From: Anniella stebbinsi
Lineage: Eukaryota > Chordata > Lepidosauria > Squamata > Anniellidae
NCBI GenBank assembly: GCA_029215795.1
Contig: JARDYH010000003.1
Coordinates: 91,544,609 to 91,608,608, forward strand
DNA: 64,000 bases
Reading direction: 5' to 3'
Within the stretch, counting starts at the first letter, position 1, and the number at the start of each line of letters is the position of its first letter. A program made the position numbers and the translations under genes. This document shows, in pieces, positions 45,174 to 56,849 of this stretch. The notes under the pieces were generated by a model. It saw only the letters and a list, made by a program, of their open reading frames with translations. It had not been told where the DNA came from and did no database searches.

Positions 45174-46510
45174 GGGGAGGGTACTGGGCCCCTTTGATAA
45201 ACCGCCTATTCCCAACTTGCGAGTGTCTCCTCTGGGCATAGTACCAAAGAAGACACCTGGGGAGGTTAATTCATAACCTGTCCTTCCCCAAAGGAGCGTC
45301 CGTGAATGATGCCATACCAGTAGCATTAGTGTGCTAGAGTGGAGCGGGGGCGCTGATGGGCAAATGCGACATAAAATCTGCGTTTCGCATATTGCCCATC
45401 AATCCCTGTGACTTCAATCTGTTAGGATTTTGTTTTAAGGATCAATTTTAAGTAGACAGGGCATAACCCATGGGATGCTTCATTTCATGTGCCATGTTCG
45501 AGAGGTTCAGTTCATTCTTGGAATGGGTGTTGCGAGACAGGACCGGACTCGAGGACGTGACTCACTACTTGGATGATTTTTTACTCATTGGGCCGGGGGG
45601 ATCTAACCAGTGCCACTTCCTGATGCAGCAGTTCCAGGAGCTGGCCAACGAATTGGGGGTCCCTTTGGCACATGAAAAGACAGAAGGCCCCGTTACTACC
45701 CTCCGTTACCTCAGAATCGAATTGGATTCCGTGGCACAGTGCAGCAGATTGCCCCAGGATAAGTTGCAGACATTTCTCAAAAAGCTACGGGTTTTGATTG
45801 GCTCACACAAAGCGACACTGTTCCAATTGCAGGAGATAGTTGGGCATTTAAACTTTGCCTGTCGTGTTATAGCACCAGGGAGAGCCTTTATTAGGCGCTT
45901 TTGTACAGCCATGCAGGGCCTTCACTCACCGCACCACAGGGTCCGGGTGTCGACCCAGATGCGGCAAGACCTGCTTATGTGGGTTTCATTCTTAAATAAG
46001 TATAACAGTGTGTCCTTTTGGCGACACGACCTGCTTCTCGAGGCGGAGATGCAGGTCCATTCCGACGCTTCCAGCGCTCTGGGATTCGGAGTAATTTGGC
46101 AGGATCGGTGGTGCACTGAGAGATGGCCCTCGGATTGGTTGACTAACGGCATCTGCAAAGATTTAACATTCCTAGAGTTTTTTCTTATTTGTGTGGCAAC
46201 ACACATCTGGGTGAAGGAAATGGCCAACTCAGTTGTCCACTTCTGGTGTGCCAATCAAGCTACGGTGCAAGTTATCAACATGTTGACCTCGCGCAGTCCC
46301 AGGGTGATGGGGCTGGTCAGGGCATTTACTCTGCATTGTTTGTCGCATAACATTTGGTTCTGGGCACGGCACGTGCCCGGAATCAAGAATGATATCGCAG
46401 ACGCTTTATCGCGTCAGCAGGTTCAGAGGTTCCGGGAACTGGCTCCGTGGGCGCGGCCACTGCCGGAAACGATGCCAGCAACGCTCTGGGAAATTGAAGG
46501 GTCGACATAG
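45174..46510 (+). pseudogene. Ngaro reverse transcriptase-RNase H, truncated and frameshifted
   Basis: Starts inside RT with GRVLGPFDKPPIPNLRVSPL then VPKKTPGE, shifts frame to LIHNLSFPKGASVNDAIP, and continues with ALMGKCDIKSAFRILPINP (RT motif A) and, after stops near 45300-45470, PMGCFISCAMFERFSSFLEW. From 45470 the frame is open for 346 codons. It has YLDD (33-36, catalytic), then RNase H with D199 (HSDAS), E236 (FLEFF) and NDIADALSR. The third catalytic aspartate position reads WCANQATV where DN is expected (A261), so RNase H is probably inactive. Ngaro/DIRS-type RT identity is secure from the motif order. At least two stops and one frameshift make this a pseudogene. Confidence 0.88.
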
Positions 46511-46518
46511 AGCAGGGC

Positions 46519-47403
46519 ATGTGGCAGTCCGTGGCGCCCGCCACCAGGGCAGTCTATGCCAAGACAGGTAGGCATTTTCAGGAATTCCTGACCACCTACA
46601 ATTTATGGGAGAGTTGGCCTATTCCGGTAGACCAGATTTTGCAATTCTGCGCGGTGTTACGCAGGTCTGGGTTAGCGGCACGCACCATAGGGGGCAAGAT
46701 AGCTGCGTTACCTTTTCTGGACAAAATCCGCGGTGTAGCGGATTCTACCGTAGATGAGAGAATTAAGCGTACCATCAAGGGTTGGTCTCGAATGATGCCT
46801 AGGGCCCCGGATACGAGGATTCCAGTATCTCCTGAAGTTCTACAGGGACTAAGGGCGGCCTGGGTTGAGATTTGCTCTTCTCATTATGAGGCTCTGCTTT
46901 TTCATGCGGCCGCTTTGACGGCATTCTTTGGGGCCTTTAGGATCTCAGAACTGGTAGCAGCATCAAAACCTGATAACACAGGCAGAGCGCTGCAGTATAG
47001 GGATGTAACCTTCTCTGAATCAGGTGTCACTATTAGGTTAAGATATTCCAAAACGGATCAAGGGGGAAAAGGGGTGGACATTGCCATTTTTCCTGCACCA
47101 ATGGTGGAAATATGCCCAGTAAAAACACTGAGGACATTCCTTGGGAGAAGGGGGAGTGATGCAGGAGTCCTTTTTTGTCATGTTGGCGGATCCCCACTGA
47201 CCAAGTATCAATTCTGGTCGGTGACAAAGAGGGCTTTGAGGCACTTGGGTCTCCCAGTGGATCTGTTTGGGACTCATTCCTTCCGAATAGGTGCTGCATC
47301 AATGGCGGACAGCGCTGGTTTCTCTTCCACACAGATACAAGCCGTGGGGAGATGGCATTCCTCTGCCTTCAAGTCGTACATTAGAAAATTTCCTGCGAAG
47401 TAA
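46519..47403 (+). CDS. Ngaro tyrosine recombinase, intact ORF
   Basis: 294 codons starting 9 bases after the RT stop region (ATG at 46519). It has a full set of tyrosine-recombinase residues: R141 (GAFRISEL), K178 (RYSKTDQ), H253 and R256 (GTHSFRIGAA), H280 (GRWHS) and Y287 (KSYIRK). An N-terminal SAM-like/core-binding region covers residues 1-100. In Ngaro elements this enzyme integrates the circular DNA intermediate without target duplication. No stops or frameshifts. Whether it is expressed here is unknown, because the element lacks its 5' end and promoter. Confidence 0.9.
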   Translation: MWQSVAPATRAVYAKTGRHFQEFLTTYNLWESWPIPVDQILQFCAVLRRSGLAARTIGGKIAALPFLDKIRGVADSTVDERIKRTIKGWSRMMPRAPDTRIPVSPEVLQGLRAAWVEICSSHYEALLFHAAALTAFFGAFRISELVAASKPDNTGRALQYRDVTFSESGVTIRLRYSKTDQGGKGVDIAIFPAPMVEICPVKTLRTFLGRRGSDAGVLFCHVGGSPLTKYQFWSVTKRALRHLGLPVDLFGTHSFRIGAASMADSAGFSSTQIQAVGRWHSSAFKSYIRKFPAK

Positions 47404-47407
47404 TCTG

Positions 47408-48053
47408 ATGTTGGGGTTGCTGACATGCTCATGTTTGGTTGTAGATACCTGGAGAAGGCAGACCCCAGTGAGCGTGATCATATGCGGACACAGCATGGTC
47501 TTTTGGGCCAGACGGCGAGCTTCTTCCTCCAGCTTTGGAACTCAGCTTGGGCTGAGTCAATACGCATCCATTCTATGGTTGGGCAGACGTGGCATGCGGT
47601 GGGAGCGTCTCCTGCCCACCTTATTTCATCAGTGTGCCAGCCGCCCCCCCCCCCTGCAAATCCTTATCATCCATTTGGGGGGGAACGATTTGGGCTTGCT
47701 TAGAGGCAAGGCCCTGATTCTGCAAGCTATGGCCGATTTTGAGATCATTCGGCAGCGTTGGCCCGGCGTGCTGATCATGTGGTCATGTTTGTTGCCCAGG
47801 CTTGCCTGGAGAGGGTAGCGACCCTCTGGTGTTGGAGCGTGCCCGCAGGAAAGTTAACTCTGAAGTGTTTAAGGAGTTGTCCAAATATGGGGATGTCAGT
47901 ATTCAACATCCAGACATTGTGCGTTCCCGGAGGGAGCTGTATCGTCTGGATGGTATACATCTTTCGGACTGCGGCAATGATTTATTTTTGGCAGATCTGC
48001 AGAAGGGTTTGAGGGAAGTAATAGAGGCCGGGGGGGGGGGGGGGGGGGAATGA
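47408..48053 (+). pseudogene. Ngaro SGNH/GDSL hydrolase-like ORF with one frameshift
   Basis: The first part (47408-47818) reads MLGLLTCSCLVVDTW..., VSVIICGHSMVFWARR (block I, GHS with nucleophile S29) and LQILIIHLGGNDLG (block III, GGND). The rest is in the next frame (47802-48053): ERARRKVNSEVFKEL..., YRLDGIHLSDCGND (block V, D-x-x-H, the catalytic Asp/His) and ADLQKGLREVI. One frameshift near 47810-47817 splits them. SGNH hydrolases are known as the third ORF of Ngaro elements. Their role in the cycle is not known. Possibly broken recently because only one lesion is seen. Confidence 0.75.
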
Positions 48054-48494
48054 CTAATCAAGTGGCTTGTCAGTCCCCATGGCGGTAGGTGTGGGCATCT
48101 TTAGGGGCGTTTTCAAATGGTGAACATTCTCAGGAACCGTTGAGGTAAAGGGTAAGACCTGAGGCCCACATCTGGGAGCCCCGCGGCACCAGATCATGGG
48201 AATAAGGTTTACCTTTGAGGCCAACTCTACTCACACACTCGGAGCCCTGTGGCACGGGTGTTGTGACAAAGGAAGGCCTCCCAACCCCATATGGGGGAAG
48301 ACCAAGGGGTGGCGAACGTGTGCTGCCACCTTGAGGTCAGAGAATTGTTCGCCCATTCCTAAGATTTGGCCTGGAAGAGGCCAAGAGAGGATGCCTGCAT
48401 AGGTTTTACCCCTTGCTGCAGATCTTGAATAAAAGTGGCCCATTTTTATCCCAACTTTCTTGTCTTGACTCTTTATTTGCACCCTACACCTCGC
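48054..48494 (+). other. Ngaro 3' non-coding region with polyadenylation signal
   Basis: Non-coding sequence between the hydrolase ORF and the right direct repeat. AATAAA at 48428-48433, then a pyrimidine-rich tract and the end ...caccctacacctcgc. No poly(A) tail. Confidence 0.6.
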
Positions 48495-48573
48495 AATATT
48501 AATACCTTGATTTGACTCTTGCCAAAATAAATTTAACAATACATCATTCCATAGCATCTGTGTGTTCCAGTTC
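48495..48573 (+). repeat. Direct repeat flanking the Ngaro fragment, right copy
   Basis: 79 bases, nearly identical to 45096-45173 (a for g at one site, one extra c). Followed by non-repeat sequence (cttgaactatc). Confidence 0.85.
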
Positions 48574-51500
48574 CTTGAACTATCATGTTATTTTCAACAT
48601 GTCACCTTCTTGTCTGCATAGGACCACATTATTTTTATGGAAGTCACTGCCAGCTTGACTTGTCTGGGCTTAGTAGCCAAAATATATTTGTAGAAAGTAG
48701 CAAGAATATTGTAAATGTGCTTTCTGAACACATGCAGAGTGCCTTATTCCTTTTCTGCTTAGTTTGCTTCTCCAACAGAATTAAGGAAAAAGGCTAATAG
48801 TACGGATGGCATTGTTCTCCACAAACCTGAGTCTCCTTGAGGTTTCTTTCTGAAAATTCAACATCGCCTTCACTACTCTAGTAAACCCCAGCAGGGCAAG
48901 CATCTTGTTTTCAAAACCAGGATTAAAAATGCTAGGTGACATACCCTCACTATACCTAATCAGATTGGCAGTATTACCAGGAGGCGACAAGGGGGAAAAA
49001 AACCTTGCAGATGCTCTTGAAAACTAGAGAACAGATTCTCTCCCCAAAATCTACTCAAGGTCTTTCTCACAGCCTAATTAGTTGCTATAATGCAACCCAT
49101 CTCCCACAGCATTCTTGCTCACCAAGATCAAAACTGTTTTTACCCTGGTCTGTTGATTAGTGAGTTAGCTGAGGACTGCAGCTAGCCTTGGGCAATGTAC
49201 TTTCCCCCAAGCCCCAGGTGCTACTGGAGGCCTTGTATCTAAGCTCCAGAGAGGAGAGGGAGGATGGGAAATAAGTCCTGCCTTCCATGCTTGCTTCCAC
49301 TGGCTGCACCAACCAAATAAATGATGTTTAAAAAAGGAAGAGGGAATAGGGTAAAGTCAGAATGGTTGTGGAAATAATCCAGGCTAGGTTATCAATTTAT
49401 TTCTGAGCCAGGCTGGCTGCTACAACCAACGTTTAACCCATCTTTTCTGTCCTGCAGTAATAACAGTTGCCCCATGCCTCTGCAACCAGAACACCCTTTC
49501 TCACAGACTAAGAGTTGTTACCATGAAATATTTGTTTCCAAAGAAGGTCCACCAAACTTAATGAAAACTTAAATACTAGAAAAACAGCTAAATGACCCTC
49601 TCTGGATGCTGAACTTTCTACATAATTATAGAAATTTGAAAAATCCTTTTCCTTCCCCAACCCTTAATCTAGTTATTACAGGAGCAATCCTATGTTTTAC
49701 CCCAGTCCAAAACCTCAAGGGAATTTGAGAAGTCAGAATTCAAAAGATTTCCTATTAAAGAGGCTGAAGAAAGAGCCTAGTACATCACAAAGTATGCAAT
49801 AATCAAGCACCTATTCGGGTGCCAACAAAGCTAACAGCATGGAAAATAGAGCATAAGCAGATACTTCTATCATAATCACATTACATCTACAAACTATATA
49901 TGCTGTCTCACTAGGCTGAACAAATGCAAGATCATTATAAAAGCCATAGCACAGAGTGAAGAAACAAGCAGCAAATTGTTTCATGATAAAGTTGCTGAGA
50001 AGGCGAGGAAGCAAAGAGATGACAAGCTTGCATTCTTGAAGAATGTAGTCAAGAGCTTATTTCCCATGATAGCATCATCCATCTTCCTTCTAGATTGCTA
50101 GATTTCAAAAAGGCCAAATTGTACGTGTAAATTTCTATGATTAATAAACATATTGCTATATTTTAAGTGTGTCAGTTTGTTTCCAAAGCTCTTCTATAAC
50201 AACAAACAAACCCCAATGCACAAATACAAAACCCCCACATGCTTTCTAAAGTACTACAGACCAGGAAATATCCTACAAACCAATTCTTCTCAGTTTATAG
50301 TTCAGTTCCACGTCAAACTGGAGTGGTAAAAATAGATTATTGGCAAATATATAAGCAGATAATCAATCCAATGGCTGTGAACTCAGCATAAAGCTTTCAA
50401 AGTACAATTGCTTTAAAAAACAACAACACCTCAGCATAGCCAAGAAGAAAACATCTGAAATTTGTTGCAATACTTTGTTGCTGGGCCAGGGAGAATAAGA
50501 AAGACATTCTCTCTGTTTACTAAGTTTGAAGAGTGAAATCTTAACTGCTAATGCCAAAATTGAGTGCACAAAATGTGTCATTAATCCAATAATCCTAATT
50601 CCCCATTCTTTCTTTAGCCCCTAAAGTGATATCCAATTTCCTGGACTGTGTTCTTGTCAGCTTTCCAACAATTTAAGTAGGGCAAGACCTAGGTAACAGC
50701 AGTTCTTCCATCCAAATACAACATTGATGAAGGAACTACAGGAAGTAGAGAACAGTGACTCAACAGCCAGTTGTCAGCCTGCTGAGTCAGTATCAAGATT
50801 ATGCTTCTGTGTCACCAGGGAGTGTACTGATTTAGCTTCATTACATTAAGCGAGTGCCTAGTGGTTTCCTGAGAAAACGATGTTGCAGAGTCCTAGTGTG
50901 CCACAGAAATTAATCTGGGGTTTCTCAATGAGAAGATCAGGAGTAGTGGATAAGCTTCTGTGAATGAGAGCTGGGCCACTGCTACCAAATCTTTCCTTTT
51001 ATTGTGCACATAAGTATCTGTGAGGGGGGGAACAAAGCTACACAATGGTATGTGATTGTAATCTACAAGCCTAGCATGCTCAGTGACAACATACTTGTAC
51101 ATTTCCTTACATGTGCACTCATGTTTTGTACTTAGTGTCATATTGCATGACATTGAGAAGCCTACATAGAAAATCCTGGGGATTTTAACAGCACTAATGC
51201 AGAAAAGTATTATATTCAAACTTAAAAGTAGAGGCATCATGAACTTCCCAAAAAACATTGTTTGGATTGAGGGATATTTTTAAAAATCACTAAGAGCAAA
51301 AGGGAGTGGGGGGAAGATGTACAGTGAAGTACAGCAGTCTTCAAATGGATTTGGACATTTTTGGACCTCACTATCCTTATAGCATGGACAGTTTCACATG
51401 AATTGTCAGGAAAAGGATCCCCATGTGTCAGAATAACTACTTTCATCTTTGAAACATTGGTGGACAAACTAGAGAGAGCAGCATTAGAGCCTCTCTTTAG

Positions 51501-53079
51501 CAGGAGGAGGAGAAATGAGTATGCTTGAACCAGCCTTAGATTTGTACAGGAGCCTGGACTGCTTACCTTACGTTTCACATTGTTATCAGCCACTTTTTAC
51601 ATCAGCTCACTAAAACAGCTTTTGGTATGACTTGAATTTTGATCTACTCCAATGGTATTGTGGTACTGAACATTTTGAGACTAGTCGCACATTTATTTTT
51701 TAAAAAAATGATAGCATCAGAGCATTCCGGTGAATGAGCAATGACAACGCCCAAGAAACAGGCCTACTGAGACAGGTACAGCTGGCCTTTGGGAAATCTA
51801 CCCATCTGTTCTTTCTCAACGGACAGAGCTGGTGTTCCGACAATGTATTTCCACATTCAATTGGCCATTGAAACCCTCAGTTGTTTCCGACTCCCTTTAC
51901 CCCTTAAATTGACCTTGGTTATGGTTATTAAAAGGGAGTGTGCTTACCCACTTAGCTTACAGTTCAGCAGTTAATTCTGTTCTCCGGTCAATACACAAAA
52001 GATTTGAGACATTCACAACAGGATTATTAATTACTACAAGTATATTGTTGTACCCATGTAGAGCCTTCTATGGGATGAGAATCCTTAATCAATCAAGGTC
52101 CCAGATTGCTTAAGGTCTATTATGGAATGCAAAATAGAGCAAAAGCATTGTCTAATTAAAAGAAAGTCAAAGGGAAACCATGTTGAAGTTGCCTGAAAGA
52201 CTATTTGCAAGAGGCTAATGAGCAGGAGAACCAAGGAACTCTTAGAGGCGGCAGAAGAGAAAAGTCAGTAAATTATAAGTCTTGTATTACTGCAATATTT
52301 CATGAAATACTTTTTTACATGTGCACTTTCATTGTGCTGTGTACGGAGAACAGAAACATCTCCCGAATCATGAGGTTCTCAACTTGTATGTTTGGATGGG
52401 GGGTGGGGAGAAATTTGGACAACTTGGATGTTTACATGAGAAGTTCTTCGGAGAGGGAGGATCCAGAGGCAAGTGTAGCCTTCCTTCTCCTAACCAGCTA
52501 AAAACTGGGTGAGACAATGACCCATAAGAGAGGAACTCCCCCCCCCAATCCTGTGTGGATCACTAGTGATCCACTACTCCCACAAGGTGACTGGGAAAGA
52601 AGAGGGCTCAAGAATGGCTGCTGCTTTGTGCTAATCATGCTTCCTCACATGGTTTTAGGAGGGATTTGAGAGATCTTGTTTTGCTCCTCTTCTGATGCTA
52701 GTGCAATCTGCCTATATATGCATTGGTGAGCAACACATACACTACTATGCGTATGTGTATGTACACAAAATATCTCCATGTGCTCAGGAGATTGGTGCTA
52801 GCCGGGAGGGGGACATGCAGAGAGAATAAGTGTAGAAGGTCAAAGTTTGGGAAGTTCGAGAAACCAATGATAATTCACACAAAGCCCTAGAGGGCTCAAT
52901 ATCTATGCAAGAGCCAGGATTGGTCACAGGCAATGAAAGAGAAAAGCATCGCAGTTCTATACAATTTCCCATACAGAAGGTTCCCAAACTATGGAGGAGC
53001 CTGGCACTTTGGGTTGCCTGATTTAAGTACCTCTGGTCTATTCAGCTATTCTGATAGAAAGAGAGCAGGATTCACCAGC
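48574..53079. other. Non-coding, no gene
   Basis: AT-rich, with only short open frames. At 52537-52546 there is a small poly-C run. No supported gene or clear repeat. Confidence 0.5.
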
Positions 53080-53360
53080 CTATGAATGAACATTAAATTT
53101 GTCACAGCCATCATCATCAGCCACCAAGCATAAAGCAGCAGTAAACATCAGATAATAAAATCCTATGAGCCACTATTGGAATATCAGGTGTGTTTATGCA
53201 GCCACATAATCAAACAAAACCACAGAGAAACCAATATTACTGCTGAGGACTATTCTCTTAATAGGATTTGATGGTATTTGTGAAGGCTATGAGCAATGAA
53301 GGTGTTAATACCATTACTTGGCTTAATTGGATCACATTGGGTATATTAAAAGTATAATAA
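53080..53360. other. Possible conserved non-coding sequence
   Basis: Compact, non-repetitive segment with several TAAT/ATTA and TGTTTAT-type words (tattggaatatcaggtgtg, gcttaattggatcacatt). No repeat or coding signature. Weak, by appearance only. Confidence 0.2.
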
Positions 53361-55424
53361 GGAAATTGTAAGTTATTAGGAGACCGAGTCAAAGAACTAG
53401 GTGCCATAAATTGGCTTATATATAACACTCATATTTCCTACAGATTAAAAGCAGAGATGGATCCGAAATGAGAGTGGGACTATAGTGAGTTAAATAAGTA
53501 TCAAACACATGTAATCTTTGTGCACTTAAGAGGGCTTCATTCAGCTACTTTCTTTCACTCACTGAATGGCAAGAATTGGCACGAATGACTTGGAGCAAAT
53601 GAGTGAACTGCAAGCTACGGCAGCCACTAGCTGTCAAAATTCCTCCAATGGTGATAGTCTGCTCTGCACACACAGTGTACACCCTGGGTGATCATAAGGT
53701 CACTGGAAGCCTGTATTTGGGCTACATGATGGTTTCCCTTGGTCTCTGAGTTCAATTGAAGAAAAATAGTATTCCTGACTTGGGTGAAATATCTTGTAGA
53801 TGTACAGGCAATGTATACTGACAGGGAGCCTGCAAAAAAATGAAGGAATAGCCATGCAGTTTACAAACTCGGTACAGATTGCGAGCTAGTTTCCATGATA
53901 TTCTATTGTACTGATTTCCTGAGACGTTAAGTGGATATAATTAGTGCTGTTTCGTGAATCCTAGTAACATGCCCACTGGGAATTAAACTGAGAGCCATTA
54001 GAAGAAATAGATCGCACACAAATATCCTTCAGTCCATACTACTAAAGGGAAATTTGAAGTAGCAAGGTAAGTTTGAAGAATTCTAGCATTCCTTTACCAC
54101 TCAAAAATACCCTTTCTTATTGCCAATCAAGTTTTGGAGGGGGAGAAACTAGCTCAATTGTATTTCCAGAAGTACTACACTGACTTGTGTTCCATTAAAC
54201 TTAACATGTAAATAGACTGAAAGTGAAGAACACAAAATGACATTTATTTTATCCTTTGTAAAGCTGCGATTATACAGCAGAAACAAGTAGAGTCAGCAAA
54301 TGCTGTCAAAATTCTCGATGCTACAGTTTTCGACCCAGAGTATCTCTGCTCTTCATGTATGCTTGGGACTCCTTGTATAAACAAGTTGGATACTGGATTT
54401 TCAGAGTTTGACATATTGCAGACAATGTCGATGCAGCTCTGCCATCCCAGCATCCTTTTTACAGGGCTAGGCAGGGATTGGTAAGGTGTTGATCCACCCT
54501 CTTCTGGTTTACAGTCTCGGATTACTGCAGTCCTTGCTTCTGCATATTCAAGACCATGACCGTACTATTGTTCCCAGTAAGGGAGCATCCTTCCCAAAGA
54601 AATCCATCCACATTACAATCTTTTATGTGCCAGGTTAACATACTTTTTATTTTCCCGGGCATTTTAAAGAGTTCATATTCTAAACAACTGGTTTGGTAGA
54701 AATTTCCCATTTTGTTTTTTCATTGGTTTTTTAAATTTTATTTTGCATTTTTATGAAATTAATTTTTTAGTAGCTGTTATTAATATGTTTTAGATTGAAC
54801 TGTACTGTGAACAGTTCTGGGATAAGACTTTACCCCCAAAAGGCGCACAAATATCTTTAATACTTCATCTTACACGTCCCCCACCCCACAAAGGCAGTAC
54901 AAAATGCCAATGCAGCACCAAACAAACAAACAACAACAACAAAAACTAACTATGAGGGAACTTTTCCTTATTTTTGCTTGATCATCCATCCCTAGAATCC
55001 TCTGCAATGAAACAGAATGTCTTTGGCAAGCACGGAGGTGTTGAAGAAGCCCTTTCAACATTGCTAATCACTCCTCTCAGAGGATTCTTGGGGAGGAGGG
55101 CTTATCCTGATGTTCTCACAACAGTCTCACAACATTTCTCTCATCTGCACTGTGCAGGGGTAGAGCAAAAAAGATGCACTTCACGGAAGCTTGTTCATCA
55201 TTATTGAGTTTCTTGAAACACTGGTTGAAAACCATAGATCTAAGCAGATGAAAACTGGTATAAGGTTCCACCACTTCTTGTCTTAGCTTTATGAAAATGC
55301 CATTCATAAACAGATGTATAATGTTAATTTACAAAACCCTACATAGATTCTGGTGGTTTACTGTAAAGACCAGCAACTAGAAGTCCTCCAAGGCCTTTGC
55401 AGGGAGCTCTAGGTGTCAGTTTTG

Positions 55425-55513
55425 TTGATTTTAACCTTTGTAAAACGCCCAGAGAGCTTCGGCTATGGGGTGGTATATAAATATAAATAATAATAATAAT
55501 AATAATAATAATA
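55425..55513 (+). mobile_element. LINE (L2-like) 3' tail with (ATA)n
   Basis: tttgtaaaacgcccagagag then cttcggctatggggtggtat followed by an (AATA)/(ATA)n tail at 55487-55513. Same as 41255. Confidence 0.65.
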
Positions 55514-55700
55514 TTGATTATGTACAGCACAGCCTTAATATCAAGCCTTACATCTTCTGACCAAAGAAATGTATTACAAGACGTGCAATAACTGCTTCAA
55601 TAAATGAATTCTACTAAGTAATCCAAACATCTGATTGAGTATTATGTCATGCATCGTAATTCTGAACAGTTTTTAGCTGAAACACTGTGGTCATGATGGC

Positions 55701-55742
55701 TGCAGTCCAACATATCCAGAGGGCACCAGCTTGGGGAAGGCT
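55701..55742. mobile_element. Partial foldback repeat
   Basis: Right arm of the family at 2221 (cagtccaacatatccagagg, then gcaccagcttggggaaggct). Confidence 0.5.
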
Positions 55743-55801
55743 ATGGGAAAGCATTTATATATAAAAAGGGGAGAGTCATTTCATCTAGATACAGCACCTA
55801 T

Positions 55802-56815
55802 CTGTCAGGATGAAGCCTGGTCTCCCTGGTGTGGATTCTGAATCGGACTCAAAGGCGGCAGCAGCAACAAAAGAAGAAGAATATCCAGGACAGGAAGCAG
55901 GGGAGGAAATTCTCCAAGACCTTCCAGGAGTCGAGGAGGAATCTTCCCAGCAGCTTATTGGACATGAGGCCCAGGCTCAGAGATCATCCTCCCCATCCCT
56001 GGGAACTCAGTCTTTGTTGGCGGGTGAGGAAACATTGGAATTGACAGATGCCAGAGTCCGCTGCAAGGTCAAGTGGGCGGAACTGAGAGGATGTGGGAAG
56101 CGGTCCACTAGGTTAGCTACATGCCAGAGGCTACAATTTGAAGACCATCCCTGGAGGACTTGGTAAAAACCTATCGGGCACTGCGGGGAAACTGTCCATT
56201 TAATTGATAGGCAACTGCCTTGCTTTGTTAGGCTAATTAAGTTAGAGGGCAGCTCCTAGCATTCACACTCCCATCAAGTGTGAAGAGGTGTCTATTTATT
56301 GAATAACTGTTTTGTGGATCACATCTCGGCAGGAGACACTATCCTACATTCATTTACTTAGATTTTTAACTCACTTTAACCTAATGGATTGGAACAGGTA
56401 ACTACAATTGTATGTAAAAAGATGAGCTCCTGCCCTTGAACAATGCACCGAGTTACACAGGACAAGGAGAAATTGAAGAATGGAACTCAGGGAGAAACAA
56501 GGTCAGCGGCTGGTTTTAAAAGTGCTGGAGGCAGTTGATAATGACTCCTCAATAGCCAGGTCAGCACTTTCCCTTTAAAAGCAAGGAAGTAAAAGGGGGG
56601 GGGGAGGGAGAGGAATCTGCAATGCCCTTTTTAGACTGTTTTAACATTTTCCCCTCCCTCTTTTGTTCTCTTCTTTCTTCCTCCATAGTCTTACTTTCCG
56701 GTAATTGACTCTTTGTTAACTATTGTATACTAATATATAAATAGGTGGAAGCACAACTTGTTTCATGTGGATTCAGAATAAATATTTGCTAAGGTTATAT
56801 TTATATATAAATATG
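55802..56815 (+). mobile_element. Probable solo LTR or non-autonomous LTR-like element
   Basis: Begins with tgtcaggatgaagcctgg (TG... start). It carries an acidic 118-codon frame at 55810-56166, and near its 3' end it has a TATA box (tatataaataggtgg, about 56733) followed about 50 bases later by AATAAA (about 56787). That is the U3-R layout of an LTR. The exact right end was not resolved and no second LTR, primer-binding site or polymerase was found. An alternative is a small independent retroposon. A second TATA-like word (atttatatataaaaagg) lies at about 55755. Confidence 0.4.
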
Positions 56816-56849
56816 ATAAGAGAATTTTCAGGGAAAGCAAAGTATGATG

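Larger units (their letters stand above)
45174..48494 (+). mobile_element. 5'-truncated Ngaro-type tyrosine-recombinase retrotransposon
   Basis: Order on the plus strand: RT/RNase H (from inside RT), tyrosine recombinase, SGNH hydrolase, then about 440 bases of non-coding 3' sequence with AATAAA at 48428. RT + RNase H + YR + SGNH hydrolase is the known gene set of Ngaro elements. Gag and the start of RT are absent. There is no poly(A) tail at the 3' end. The whole fragment lies between two ~78-bp direct repeats, one intact gene and few lesions, so it is fairly young. The G run at 48031-48048 is a simple homopolymer. Confidence 0.85.

Noticed and set aside
45042..45326. Minus-strand frame across the left Ngaro repeat and a similar one at 48231-48557
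   Set aside because: They share a segment only because of the 78-bp direct repeat and have no coding pattern.
47291..47407. Hydrolase ORF start at 47291
   Set aside because: It overlaps the end of the recombinase in another frame. The first sensible start after the recombinase stop is ATG 47408.
55810..56166. 118-codon ORF as a host gene
   Set aside because: It sits in an LTR-like unit and has an acidic, low-complexity composition without a recognisable domain.
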